Source: Bradyrhizobium sp. MOS002 (lineage in GTDB: Bacteria > Pseudomonadota > Alphaproteobacteria > Rhizobiales > Xanthobacteraceae). Taken from it: a stretch of 64,000 nucleotides of DNA. The notes under the pieces are model-generated. The model did not search any database and was not told where the DNA came from. It worked only from the letters and a program-made list of their open reading frames with translations. Location of the stretch: positions 62,001-126,000 of the forward strand of contig NZ_PYFX01000004.1 in assembly GCF_003020115.1 (NCBI RefSeq), in the 5' to 3' direction. Position numbers and translations under genes: made by a program. Positions 35,941 through 44,217 of the stretch are shown in pieces; the first letter of the stretch is position 1; each line of letters starts with the position of its first letter.

Positions 35941-36201
35941 TACACGGAACCCGATGCGGCGGCTGGTCGCAGTCTCGTCGCCTTGATTCCGACGGCCCCA
36001 CCTTTATGTGTGGAAGGAACAAGAATCCGGGCCCCTCTGGCGAGGACGCCGACGCTGTCGGCAAAACCTCGTGATGTCGGATGACCTGTCCCGCGCGAAT
36101 GCGATGGATCGGCCGATCGTCGGGCCTTCTTGAGAGTCTCTCCGACCCAATCGTCCCCATCGCAGCTCCGTGCGGTCATTTCGCAAGATAAGGGAGCAAC
36201 G

Positions 36202-36675
36202 ATGTCTGACGCCAAGCATTCAAATCCGATCGCAATCGAGATCACCGAGCCGTCCAGCCTGAACGAGCAGGCTGCGGTGGCGCTGGTGATCGTCGGCGCG
36301 CTGGTTGCGGTTGCCGACCGCCAAGTTTCGCCGGTCGAACGGGACGAGGTCGTCCGGTTCATCCGGGATCGCAAGCTGGCACCGCACATCCCGGACGACC
36401 GGCTCTACGCGATGTTCGACGAGCTTGCCGAACGACTTGAGGAGCCGGATTTCGCCAATGTGGTGATCGACCATTTGCGCCCGGTTTCGGACCTGCCGCT
36501 GTCGTCTCACCTCATCGAACTGTCGGAGCGTGTCGCGGCCGCGGACGAGGACGTGCATCCCCACGAAGTGCAGGCGATCAAGCTGTTGCGCCTGCTGACG
36601 CTGGTGCTGCCGCGCGCAAAGCAGGTGGCGCCGCGTGCAGTGCGCGCCGAACAGCGCATCGCCGCCGAGGAGTAA
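36202..36675 (+). CDS. TerB-like helical protein
   Basis: An all-helical protein of 157 residues. AAVALVIVGALVAVADRQVSPVERDEVVRFI and a second stretch, LIELSERVAAADEDVHPHEVQAIKLL, form an internal repeat with the acidic turns seen in TerB (tellurite resistance) metal sites. ATAAGGGAGCAACG precedes ATG 36202, a strong ribosome site. It starts an operon with two membrane proteins, including a TerC/YjbE family member, so a role tied to the envelope or metal stress is plausible. Identity to true TerB is unproven. Confidence 0.75.
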   Translation: MSDAKHSNPIAIEITEPSSLNEQAAVALVIVGALVAVADRQVSPVERDEVVRFIRDRKLAPHIPDDRLYAMFDELAERLEEPDFANVVIDHLRPVSDLPLSSHLIELSERVAAADEDVHPHEVQAIKLLRLLTLVLPRAKQVAPRAVRAEQRIAAEE

Positions 36676-36677
36676 GC

Positions 36678-37040
36678 ATGAGCGCAGTTTCGGACGAGGA
36701 TAAGACAGGGACTGCGGGCGCCGCCGGCCAGATGGCCGGCGGCGACCCGCGCCTCGACAAGCTCGTCCGCCGCCTGCCGCCGCGCATGGGCGACACCGTC
36801 ACCTATCTGCTCAAGCCGTCCAGCCGCTGGGTGAGAATCCCTTCGGGCGCGCTGCTCATTGTCGGCGGCGTGCTCTCCTTTCTGCCGGTGCTCGGCGTCT
36901 GGATGCTCCCGCTCGGCCTCGCTTTGCTCGCGGAAGACGTGCCCGCGCTGCGCTCCTCGCGCGGCAAGGTTCTCGATTGGGTCGAGCGGAAGAAGCCGCA
37001 ATGGCTCGATCCGTCCGCACCGAAAAATGATCAATCATGA
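36678..37040 (+). CDS. small membrane protein, PGPGW-like
   Basis: The 120-residue protein has a soluble N-terminus and one hydrophobic hairpin, SGALLIVGGVLSFLPVLGVW then MLPLGLALLAEDVP, similar in layout to the PGPGW transmembrane family but with PVLGVW in place of the motif. A charged tail follows. The stop overlaps the start of the TerC-like gene (ATGA at 37037-37040), showing translational coupling. The function is unknown. Confidence 0.75.
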   Translation: MSAVSDEDKTGTAGAAGQMAGGDPRLDKLVRRLPPRMGDTVTYLLKPSSRWVRIPSGALLIVGGVLSFLPVLGVWMLPLGLALLAEDVPALRSSRGKVLDWVERKKPQWLDPSAPKNDQS

Positions 37041-37675
37041 CTGAATTCATCACCACCGAAGCGCTGACCGCGCTGCTTCAGGTCGTCCTGATCGACCTCG
37101 TGCTCGCCGGCGACAACGCCGTCGTCATCGGCCTTGCCGCAGCCGGCCTCCCGGCAGAGCAGCGCCGGCGCGCCATCGTCGTCGGCATCATTGCCGCCAC
37201 CGCCCTGCGCATCGTCTTTGCCGGCGTCGCGACCCAGCTTCTGCAAGTGATCGGGCTGTTGCTCGCCGGCGGCGTGTTGCTGCTCTGGGTGTGCTGGAAG
37301 ATGTGGCGGGAGCTGCGCGAGCAGGCCGCGCATGCGAACGAGCTTGCGTTCAGCCATGGCGGCGGCGGAAGCGCTGCTTCTGCCTCCCGAAAGACCTTCA
37401 GGCAGGCGGCCGTGCAGATCGTCGCCGCCGACGTCTCGATGTCGCTCGACAACGTGCTCGCGGTCGCGGGCGCCGCGCGCGAGCATCCCTACATCCTCGC
37501 CTTCGGCCTGTTATTGTCGGTCGCGCTGATGGGCGTCGCCGCCGATTTGCTCGGCCGCGTGCTCCAGAAGCAGCGCTGGATCGGCTATGTCGGCCTCGCC
37601 ATCATCGTTTACGTCGCCTTCGAGATGATCTATCGCGGGTCGCTCGAGCTCGCGCCTGTGATCGCGAGTCTCTGA
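37037..37675 (+). CDS. TerC/YjbE family integral membrane protein
   Basis: The 212-residue protein has about seven helices. The two acidic family signatures, LIDLVLAGDNAVVIGLA and ADVSMSLDNVLAVAG, place Asp residues in the membrane, as expected for a metal (Mn2+ or related) transporter of the TerC family. A hydrophilic loop separates the halves. It is translationally coupled to the PGPGW-like gene and followed 33 bp later by a UPF0114 protein. Confidence 0.87.
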   Translation: MTEFITTEALTALLQVVLIDLVLAGDNAVVIGLAAAGLPAEQRRRAIVVGIIAATALRIVFAGVATQLLQVIGLLLAGGVLLLWVCWKMWRELREQAAHANELAFSHGGGGSAASASRKTFRQAAVQIVAADVSMSLDNVLAVAGAAREHPYILAFGLLLSVALMGVAADLLGRVLQKQRWIGYVGLAIIVYVAFEMIYRGSLELAPVIASL

Positions 37676-37708
37676 GGCAACGTGCCTGTCCATCATCCGG
37701 AGTAATCA

Positions 37709-38293
37709 ATGACGTCCGAACCCAAAGCACCTTCGGCGGTTTCCGTGCCGGCGCCGCAAATCGGCGCGTTCGCCCAGCTCATCTTTGGCTCGCGCTGGCT
37801 GCAGGTTCCGCTTTATGTCGGCCTGATCGTCGCGCAGGCCGTCTATGTGCTGCTGTTCCTGAAGGAGCTCTGGCACCTGGTCGTGCACTCGTTCGACGCC
37901 AGCGAGCAGCAGATCATGCTGGTCGTGCTCGGGCTGATCGACGTCGTGATGATCTCGAACCTGCTGGTGATGGTGATCGTCGGCGGTTACGAGACCTTCG
38001 TCTCGCGCCTGAACCTCAGCGGTCATCCGGACGAGCCGGAATGGCTTAGCCACGTCAATGCCAGCGTGCTCAAGATCAAGCTTGCGATGGCGATCATCGG
38101 CATCTCCTCGATCTCGCTGCTGCGGACCTTCATCGAGGCGGGCAATCTCGGCACGACGCGCAGCAATTTCACCGAGAGCGGCGTGATGTGGCAGGTGCTC
38201 ATCCACCTGACCTTCATCATCTCCGCGATCGGCATCGCCTGGGTCGACCGCCTCAGCGATAGCGGCCAGCGCAAGGGAGCCGGCCACGGCTGA
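37709..38293 (+). CDS. UPF0114 (YqhA, TIGR00645) membrane protein
   Basis: A membrane protein of 194 residues with three to four helices. FGSRWLQVPLYVGLIVAQ, FLKELWHLV, VLGLIDVVMISNLLVMVIVGGYE and HLTFIISAIGIAW are characteristic of the UPF0114 family, whose function is unknown. It is the last gene of the TerB-like cluster. A short C-rich hairpin (38304-38320) follows without a good T-run. Confidence 0.88.
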   Translation: MTSEPKAPSAVSVPAPQIGAFAQLIFGSRWLQVPLYVGLIVAQAVYVLLFLKELWHLVVHSFDASEQQIMLVVLGLIDVVMISNLLVMVIVGGYETFVSRLNLSGHPDEPEWLSHVNASVLKIKLAMAIIGISSISLLRTFIEAGNLGTTRSNFTESGVMWQVLIHLTFIISAIGIAWVDRLSDSGQRKGAGHG

Positions 38294-38330
38294 GCGTGAC
38301 CGACGGCCTTTCAAAGGCCGAAAGCCGCGC

Positions 38331-39278
38331 TCAGGGACGTCGGCCCCGCGCCAGCGTCTCGGAGGGTGTCTCGCCGAACGCCAATCTGTAGCCGCGCGAG
38401 AAGTCACCAAGATGCCAGAAGCCGTTGCCGAGTGCTGCGGCCTTGACGCTCATGCCGCCGCCTCCGACCATGAGCTGGATGCGGGCGGACCACAGCCGCT
38501 TGAGACGCAGATAGTGGTGCAGGCTTACGCCGTGCACTGCATGCGCGGCGGTCTGGAGCGTACGCACCGATACGCCGAGCGCAGAGGCGAGGTCGTCACT
38601 GTAGAGTGCCCTGCTGCCGGACCACACGACCATTTCGTCGAGGCGCGCGATCAGCTTGCGGTGCTTGGCGAGCGATCCGTGTGGCGCGGCCAGCCCGCCT
38701 GCCGGCGCCAGGGCGTCGTCGAGACAGGCGAGCAGCGTCTCCTGGATCGGTCGGTTGAGCCCCTCGAACTGCCGGGGATCGTTGCACGCCGAGGCCAGCG
38801 AGAACATCTCCAGGATGGCGGTGCGCAAGCGCGTCATCGGATCGTCCTGCGCGCGAACATATGCGAGGCCCGTGTCGAAATCGGTCCAGCCGCGATGACG
38901 CATGTCAGAATTGAAGCGCAGCATCAGGTAAGTGTTGGGATGATGCTCGATCGCGTTGACGGGGGCTTTGCCGCGCATGACGGCAATCGTTGAACTATCG
39001 ACCTCGCGGCCATTGGCTATGGAATGAAAGGTGAAGGGGACAACGAGGCCGACGCCGTTGTCCGTACCGATCTCGGCCTCAAGCAGCCGCGCAAAGGAAC
39101 GTTGGAGCACCAAGAGCCCGTCCTGAAGTGGCAGGATGGCGCGCGACAGCGAGAATTCCCGCGGACGGAGCGGCGTGCTGGTGCTGAGGCCGAGCACCTC
39201 GTTGGCGCGAAATTCGCCGAAGTCCGAGAAACGCTCGATGCCGAGGACTCGCGAAGGCTTCAGCCGACATAGCGGCAT
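38331..39278 (-). CDS. AraC family transcriptional regulator
   Basis: The 315-residue protein has an N-terminal ligand-binding half resembling AraC_binding_2 proteins (RPREFSLSRAILPLQDGLLVLQ) and a C-terminal double helix-turn-helix (LASALGVSVRTLQTAAHAVHGVSLHHYLRLKR, then GNGFWHLGDFSRGYRLAFGETPSETL). The regulon is unknown; it is convergent with the UPF0114 gene. ATG 39278 (MPLCRLKPS) is preferred to 39317. The second helix pair keeps the GF-H-GFSR-like core. Confidence 0.88.
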   Translation of the reverse strand: MPLCRLKPSRVLGIERFSDFGEFRANEVLGLSTSTPLRPREFSLSRAILPLQDGLLVLQRSFARLLEAEIGTDNGVGLVVPFTFHSIANGREVDSSTIAVMRGKAPVNAIEHHPNTYLMLRFNSDMRHRGWTDFDTGLAYVRAQDDPMTRLRTAILEMFSLASACNDPRQFEGLNRPIQETLLACLDDALAPAGGLAAPHGSLAKHRKLIARLDEMVVWSGSRALYSDDLASALGVSVRTLQTAAHAVHGVSLHHYLRLKRLWSARIQLMVGGGGMSVKAAALGNGFWHLGDFSRGYRLAFGETPSETLARGRRP

Positions 39279-39370
39279 TTCGGGATCCTGGCGTGAGGGA
39301 TGAGCCGCTGAATGCAAAGGGTACCAGATGGTCGACCATCGGCCCTATTCCGGGAGACTACTGCGACGCT

Positions 39371-40312
39371 TCATCGCGCAACTTGCGGATAGGCCGCATT
39401 TTCCCGCCGCTCGCGCTCGCCCAATTCGCGCACCAGCTCCTGGAGGAAGGATTCCGTGTAAGCGGGCAGGGTGCGCTCGGCGCGAACGTAGATGCCGAGG
39501 TCGGACCATACCGGGCTGCCGGCATTGTCGAGCGGCAGGAAGACGAGCCGGCTGTCGCGTGACAGCCTTCCGATGCCGAGCTGGGTCTGGAACGCGACGC
39601 CGACGCCGCGCGCGGCGAGCTCGCGCATCAGGTCGATCGAGTTGGCCTGGATCGCCGGCTCCGGCGTCTCGGACAGCTGCGCGATCAGCGGCTGGAGCAG
39701 ATGGTAGATCGACAGCTCCGGCAGCGCGTGGATGACGGGAAAGGCGAGACATTGGGTCAGCGTGACCGTCTTGCCGCGCGCCAGCGGATGATCGCCCGCC
39801 ACGACCGCGCCGAGGCGAAACCGTTTCAAGGCGACCTGGCGCAGATCCGGCGGATGGCGAAGCGCCATGGCGATGCCGATGTCGGCCTCGCCGCGGCTCA
39901 GGGCCTCCAGCACATCCGACGATCCCTTCACCTCGGTGGTGAAGCTGACGCGCCGGGCCCGGCCGCGATGGGAGGCGATCAGGTCGGGCAGCACCGACTC
40001 CGTGAGCGACTCGATGCAGGCAATGCTGACGGTGCCGTGCCAGGTCCCCGACAGGGACGCGACGTCCGAGCGGAACCGGTCGAGGTCCTGGAGCACGTTC
40101 ATGACGTGCCGGGCCAGCATCTCCCCGACGGTCGTCAGTGTCAGGCCGCGCGCATTGCGCTCGAACAATGGTGACCCAACCTCTTGTTCAAGCTTGAGAA
40201 TCTGACGGCTTACGGCCGACGAGGCAACGTTCAACAGGCGCGCAGCGGCGCGGATCGAGCCGGTGCGGCGGACGGCGTGGAAGTACTGGATGGCCGGTGA
40301 GTGAAAGCGCAT
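39371..40312 (-). CDS. LysR family transcriptional regulator
   Basis: The 313-residue protein has an N-terminal winged helix-turn-helix (FHAVRRTGSIRAAARLLNVASSAVSRQILKLEQEVG) and an effector domain with WHGTVSIACIES and LVVFL-type strands typical of LysR proteins. A 5-bp dyad with T-N11-A spacing lies at 40339-40351, 27 bp before its start, and probably serves autoregulation. The gene beyond, at 40471-41046, is divergent and may be the target. Confidence 0.93.
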   Translation of the reverse strand: MRFHSPAIQYFHAVRRTGSIRAAARLLNVASSAVSRQILKLEQEVGSPLFERNARGLTLTTVGEMLARHVMNVLQDLDRFRSDVASLSGTWHGTVSIACIESLTESVLPDLIASHRGRARRVSFTTEVKGSSDVLEALSRGEADIGIAMALRHPPDLRQVALKRFRLGAVVAGDHPLARGKTVTLTQCLAFPVIHALPELSIYHLLQPLIAQLSETPEPAIQANSIDLMRELAARGVGVAFQTQLGIGRLSRDSRLVFLPLDNAGSPVWSDLGIYVRAERTLPAYTESFLQELVRELGERERRENAAYPQVAR

Positions 40313-40338
40313 GGGACCTCCGGCTGGACTATAGCTGT

Positions 40339-40351
40339 TGCCGAAACGGCA
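40339..40351. promoter_or_regulatory. LysR-type operator candidate (T-N11-A dyad)
   Basis: TGCCG, AAA, CGGCA: a perfect 5-bp dyad with T at 40339 and A at 40351, in the divergent interval between the LysR gene and the two-part HTH protein gene. Confidence 0.45.
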
Positions 40352-40470
40352 TCAACATGTACGAAACTCTGTGCTTTTCGAGCACGCTCCTGCCGCCTAG
40401 GTTCGCAGCCGGCTTGGCCGGTCCCGCCGGACCGTCATGCCATGCGCAACGAGGCGCCAGGGGATCCGGG

Positions 40471-41046
40471 GTGGACGAGAACATTGTTTGCGAGGTCGCG
40501 CGGGAGACCGGCCTGGTCGATCGCCGTCGCGCGGCGGCCTATGTCGGCGTGACCGCCGGACGCTTCGAGCAGCTGGTGCGCGACAACGTCGTGCCTGCGC
40601 CTGTCATGGTGGACAACAAGCGGCGCTGGCCGCTCGCGTTGCTCGACGTCGCGAAGGACGCGGTTGTCAGCAGCAGCATGCCCTGCCTGCCGCAGCTGAC
40701 GGTCGAGATTGCGCAGGACGCGCGTCCCTGCGAACGGGCCCCGGCACCGGCCTCGCACGAACTGCCGGACCAGGCCTGGTTCGAGCAGCGCGCGCGGTTC
40801 GTTCAGCGCGTGCGCCGGTCGCTGCTGTCGGGCAACGAGATCCGTCTCTTACGCGAGTTCAAGCTGCTCAGGCAGAACCAGATCAGCATGTTCGGCTATT
40901 ACGGCAGCTTCGAAGCCCTGATGGTGCGCGGCTACATCGTCGAGCTCGCGCGAAAGCCGCCGTCGAGCCGTCCGCTGGTGACGTATCGCCTGACCGCGCA
41001 GGGCGAGCGGGTCCTGTCGGCGCTGAAGGACGAGCCGGCGATCTGA
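40471..41046 (+). CDS. uncharacterised protein with HTH and winged-helix-like parts
   Basis: About 191 residues from GTG 40471, which AGGGG at 40459-40463 supports; the frame is open back to 40297. Residues 10-55 (DRRRAAAYVGVTAGRFEQLVRDN, then RRWPLALLD) look like an excisionase/AlpA-type helix-turn-helix. The C-terminal part (NEIRLLREFKLLRQNQISMF, then VTYRLTAQGERVLSAL) resembles the winged helix of MarR/PadR-type readers, including their wing strand. A regulator is likely, but I recognise no family. It sits between two regulators, LysR divergent and a ModE-like one convergent. Confidence 0.65.
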   Translation: MDENIVCEVARETGLVDRRRAAAYVGVTAGRFEQLVRDNVVPAPVMVDNKRRWPLALLDVAKDAVVSSSMPCLPQLTVEIAQDARPCERAPAPASHELPDQAWFEQRARFVQRVRRSLLSGNEIRLLREFKLLRQNQISMFGYYGSFEALMVRGYIVELARKPPSSRPLVTYRLTAQGERVLSALKDEPAI

Positions 41047-41079
41047 CCGGCCCGGACAAGGCGACGGCATCCTTCGGCA

Positions 41080-42162
41080 TCATCGCACGGCATGCATCTC
41101 CAGAAACGCCTTCACGCCGGTGACGGTGCCCGTGTCCGACGGCACATAGCCGGGTAGCGTCGCGACAGCCGCGCGAAAATCGGCGCTGCGGATGATCTCC
41201 AGGATGCGCTGCATCGGCCCGGTGTCCAGGAACGCGCGCTTGCAGACGAAGAAATAATCCTCGGTCAGGAGCCGGATGAAATCGAGGCCGAAATGCCGGG
41301 CGGCGGCTTCGACGCCGAAACTCGCATCAGCCATGCCGCTCGCGACATAGGCTGCGACCGCGGCGTGGGTGAATTCGATCTGTTGCGCGCCGTTGATGCG
41401 GCTCTCGTCAATTCCGCTTGCCGCGAGCAGTTGGTCGAACAGAAGCCGCGTGCCGGAATCGTGGTCGCGGTTGACGAAGCGGACTTTTGGTCCGGTGAGA
41501 TCATCAAGCGAAGAGATGCGCAGCGGATTGCCGCGCGCGACCATCAATCCCATTTCGCGTGTGACGAAGCTGATGATGCGATCCTCGCGCGGATCGAGCC
41601 ATTCGCGCGCAGCCTTGATGCCCTGGGCGCGTAGCGCGCCGTGCGGCAGGTGCAGGCCGGAGAGATCGCAGGCCCCCTGCGCCAGCGAGACCAGCGAATG
41701 CTGGTTGCTGACATAGCGCAGATCGACGCCGATGCCCGGCTCGCGGTCGAGGAATTCGCGCAGTTTTGCGACCGCAAAGCCGTGGCTGGCATGCACGCGG
41801 ATCACGGACGGGCGCTGCTCGAGGAACGGCTTGATCTCGCTCGCCAGCTCTTGCGCCAGATTCTCCAGCTGAGGTCCGAGCCGGGCCTGCATGCGCTCGC
41901 CAGCCCACACCAGTCGCTCGCCGAACGGCGTGAGTTTCGAGCCCTTGCCGCGCTGGGTTTCCACCAGCGGCGTGCCGAAGAACTCCGACCATTGCTCGAT
42001 CAGATTCCAGACGTGACGATAGGAGAGATGCGCGTCCTTCGCCGCGCTGGTGATCTTCCCGGTTCTCCTGATCTCGTTGAGGACGCCGAGCATGATGATG
42101 GCGGTGCGCGGATTGCCCGCGCGGCGAAACCGCCAGACGGTCTCGATCTCGATCTGAAGCAT
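41080..42162 (-). CDS. ModE-like HTH plus periplasmic-binding-domain regulator
   Basis: The 360-residue protein joins a ModE/LysR-type winged helix (ITSAAKDAHLSYRHVWNLIEQW, LVETQRGKGSKLTPFGERLV at about residues 30-80) to a type 2 periplasmic-binding domain. That domain contains VRFVNRDHDSGTRLLFDQLL and ASGMADASFGVEAAARHFG, as in molybdate/tungstate-like sensors and FdsR-type regulators of formate dehydrogenase. ATG 42162 is the start of the conserved part. It is divergent from an aldehyde dehydrogenase gene, and the 109-bp interval holds two dyads, so it likely controls that gene. Confidence 0.88.
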   Translation of the reverse strand: MLQIEIETVWRFRRAGNPRTAIIMLGVLNEIRRTGKITSAAKDAHLSYRHVWNLIEQWSEFFGTPLVETQRGKGSKLTPFGERLVWAGERMQARLGPQLENLAQELASEIKPFLEQRPSVIRVHASHGFAVAKLREFLDREPGIGVDLRYVSNQHSLVSLAQGACDLSGLHLPHGALRAQGIKAAREWLDPREDRIISFVTREMGLMVARGNPLRISSLDDLTGPKVRFVNRDHDSGTRLLFDQLLAASGIDESRINGAQQIEFTHAAVAAYVASGMADASFGVEAAARHFGLDFIRLLTEDYFFVCKRAFLDTGPMQRILEIIRSADFRAAVATLPGYVPSDTGTVTGVKAFLEMHAVR

Positions 42163-42186
42163 TGGTATCCTTATGAACTGTACTTC

Positions 42187-42259
42187 ATATGGTAGCCGTC
42201 CATTTGCAGTCCATATCATATTTACTCCGGCCAATCGACGCCTAGTCTGGCATACCAGA
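42187..42259. promoter_or_regulatory. two dyads in the regulator/aldehyde dehydrogenase interval
   Basis: ATATGG (42187-42192) and CCATAT (42211-42216) are inverted with 24-bp centre spacing. TCTGG-CATA-CCAGA (42246-42259) is a second dyad just before the ribosome site of the dehydrogenase. Both could bind the divergent ModE-like regulator. Confidence 0.4.
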
Positions 42260-42271
42260 ACTGGAGGAAAT

Positions 42272-43759
42272 ATGATGTCTGTTGCATATGACTTTGCACA
42301 CTCGCCGGCCACTGAGTTCATGTCCCGGCCACAGCATCTGCTGATCGACGGCCGCCGCATCCCCGCGGGCTCCGGACGCACCTTCAAGTCGCTCAATCCG
42401 GCCACCGGGCAGGTCATCGCCGTCGTCGCCGAAGGCAACGAGACCGACGTCGAGCATGCCGTCGCGGCCGCGCGCCGGGCTTTCGAAGGCCCCTGGCGCA
42501 CGATGCGGGCGTCCGAGCGCGGCCAGATCCTGCTGCGCTGGGCAGATCTGCTCAAGGCTCACGCCGAGGAGATCATCGAACTCGAGTCGATCGATGCGGG
42601 CAAGCCGATCACCGCGACATCGCGGCAGGATTTTCCGGCCGCGGTCGACACGCTGATCTACTACGCCGGTTGGGCCGACAAGATCAGCGGCGACGTCGTG
42701 CCCGTGCGGGATGATGCCCTGACCTACACCGTGCGCGAGCCGGTCGGCGTGGTCGCGGCGATCGTGCCCTGGAATTTCCCGCTGATGATCGGGATGTGGA
42801 AGCTCGCGCCGGCGCTGGCCTGCGGCTGCACCATCGTGATGAAGCCGGCTGAGCTGACCTCGCTGTCGGCGCTGCGCATCGCCGAGCTCGCGCTTGAGGC
42901 CGGCCTGCCGGCGGGCGTCTTCAATGTCGTCACTGGCCCCGGCCGCGTCGTAGGCGACGCGCTGGTCAATCACCCCGATGTCGACAAGGTCACCTTCACC
43001 GGCTCTCCCGGTGTGGGGCGGGGTATCATGAAGGGCGCCGCAAGCAACTTCAAGCGCGTCTCGCTCGAGCTGGGCGGCAAGTCGGCCAACGTCATTTTCG
43101 ACGATGCCGATCTCGAAGCTGCATCGAAAGCTGCCGCTTCCGGCATCTTCTTCAATGCTGGCCAGGTCTGCTCGGCCGGCTCTCGCGTGCTGGTGCAGGA
43201 GAAGGCCTATGACGAGGTCGTCGAGCGACTGGCGGCGCGCGCAAAGTCACTCAGGATCGGCGACCCGCTCGACCGCAGGACGACGCTCGGCCCCGTCATA
43301 TCCGAAAAGCAGATGAAGTCGGTGCTCGACTATGTCGACATCGGCCGGAAGGAGGGAGCGACCCTCGTCACCGGTGGCGAGAAGGTGGGCGATCGCGGCT
43401 ACTTCATCAGCCCCGCCGTGTTCGCGAATGTCGCCCACGAGATGCGAATCTCGCAGGAGGAGATCTTTGGTCCCGTCGTCAGCGTCATCAAGTTCAAGGA
43501 CGAGGCCGACGCTTTGCGGATTGCCAACGGCACGGCTTACAGCCTCGCCGCCGGCGTCTGGAGCCGCGACATCGGCAAGCTGCAGCGCTTTGCCAAGCGG
43601 GCGCGCGCGGGCACGGTCTGGATGAACACCTATGGCTATACCGACGTGCGCCTGCCCTGGGGCGGCGAGCGCGACTCCGGCCTCGGCCGCGAGCACGGCA
43701 CCGCCGCGCTCGACAATTTCACGGAGCCCAAGGCTGTCTGGATGAATCTGGCCGTTTGA
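42272..43759 (+). CDS. NAD(P)-dependent aldehyde dehydrogenase
   Basis: The 495-residue enzyme has VPWNFPLMIGMWKLAPALACG, the cofactor loop FTGSPGVGRGIMKGA, the general-base Glu in LELGGKSANVIFDDAD, the nucleophile Cys in FFNAGQVCSAGSRVLV and the C-terminal VSVIKFKDE. It oxidises an unknown aldehyde to its acid in the cytoplasm. GGAGGAAAT precedes ATG 42272 (MMSVAYDF). The divergent ModE-like regulator suggests induction by a small ligand. A strong terminator follows. Confidence 0.93.
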   Translation: MMSVAYDFAHSPATEFMSRPQHLLIDGRRIPAGSGRTFKSLNPATGQVIAVVAEGNETDVEHAVAAARRAFEGPWRTMRASERGQILLRWADLLKAHAEEIIELESIDAGKPITATSRQDFPAAVDTLIYYAGWADKISGDVVPVRDDALTYTVREPVGVVAAIVPWNFPLMIGMWKLAPALACGCTIVMKPAELTSLSALRIAELALEAGLPAGVFNVVTGPGRVVGDALVNHPDVDKVTFTGSPGVGRGIMKGAASNFKRVSLELGGKSANVIFDDADLEAASKAAASGIFFNAGQVCSAGSRVLVQEKAYDEVVERLAARAKSLRIGDPLDRRTTLGPVISEKQMKSVLDYVDIGRKEGATLVTGGEKVGDRGYFISPAVFANVAHEMRISQEEIFGPVVSVIKFKDEADALRIANGTAYSLAAGVWSRDIGKLQRFAKRARAGTVWMNTYGYTDVRLPWGGERDSGLGREHGTAALDNFTEPKAVWMNLAV

Positions 43760-43782
43760 TACCTCCCGAGCGGCCAAGCCTG

Positions 43783-43820
43783 GAGCCCGCCTGACCACCC
43801 GTGCAGGCGGGCTCTTTTTT
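43783..43820 (+). terminator. rho-independent terminator after aldehyde dehydrogenase
   Basis: An 11-bp perfect stem (GAGCCCGCCTG / CAGGCGGGCTC) with a 10-nt loop and six T, beginning 24 bp after the stop codon. Confidence 0.92.
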
Positions 43821-43946
43821 CAAGATCGATAAAATTGTCTGCATTCCGCTCAGCGACGGCAAACCCTGCGGACAAGAACCATGCGGCCTTAAACCCCGGC
43901 TTTGGAACCGGCGTGCATTCTGCCTGCAACAGGGTGGGGCATCAGC

Positions 43947-44210
43947 ATGTCAGTTCTCAGGGAGGTCGTCGTCGCGGTCGCGGGAGTCTACGCACTTCTG
44001 TTCGCGTGCGACGCAATGTTCGGGATCGGCGAGGCGCGCTTCGACGACGCCTATTACAGCGCCAGCTTCTACGCGCCGCGGCCGAAGGAGTTTCGTTTCG
44101 CCGGCGATACACCGCCGGCCGTCCGCGTCAGCGAGGCGTTTGCGCAATTCGCGGCGGGCCAAGCCAAGCCGAACAAGCGCTATTCGTCGCTGACCACGAT
44201 CCTCCGGTAA
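43947..44210 (+). CDS. small hypothetical protein with N-terminal hydrophobic segment
   Basis: The 87-residue protein begins MSVLREVVVAVAGVYALLFACDAMF, a signal peptide or membrane anchor. The rest is polar with several Tyr (FDDAYYSASFYAPRPKEFRF). A weak site (AGGGTGGGG) precedes ATG 43947; an earlier in-frame ATG at 43902 is less likely. Function is unknown. It converges on the alpha/beta hydrolase with only 7 bp between the stops. Confidence 0.65.
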   Translation: MSVLREVVVAVAGVYALLFACDAMFGIGEARFDDAYYSASFYAPRPKEFRFAGDTPPAVRVSEAFAQFAAGQAKPNKRYSSLTTILR

Positions 44211-44217
44211 GCGCCGT

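Noticed and set aside
35941-36201. Possible yybP-ykoY manganese riboswitch in front of the TerB/TerC-like operon
   Set aside because: TerC genes often carry this riboswitch, but I could not find its conserved loops in the leader.
38304-38320. Terminator after the UPF0114 gene
   Set aside because: The hairpin CGGCCTTT-C-AAAGGCCG leaves no stable loop and lacks a T-run.
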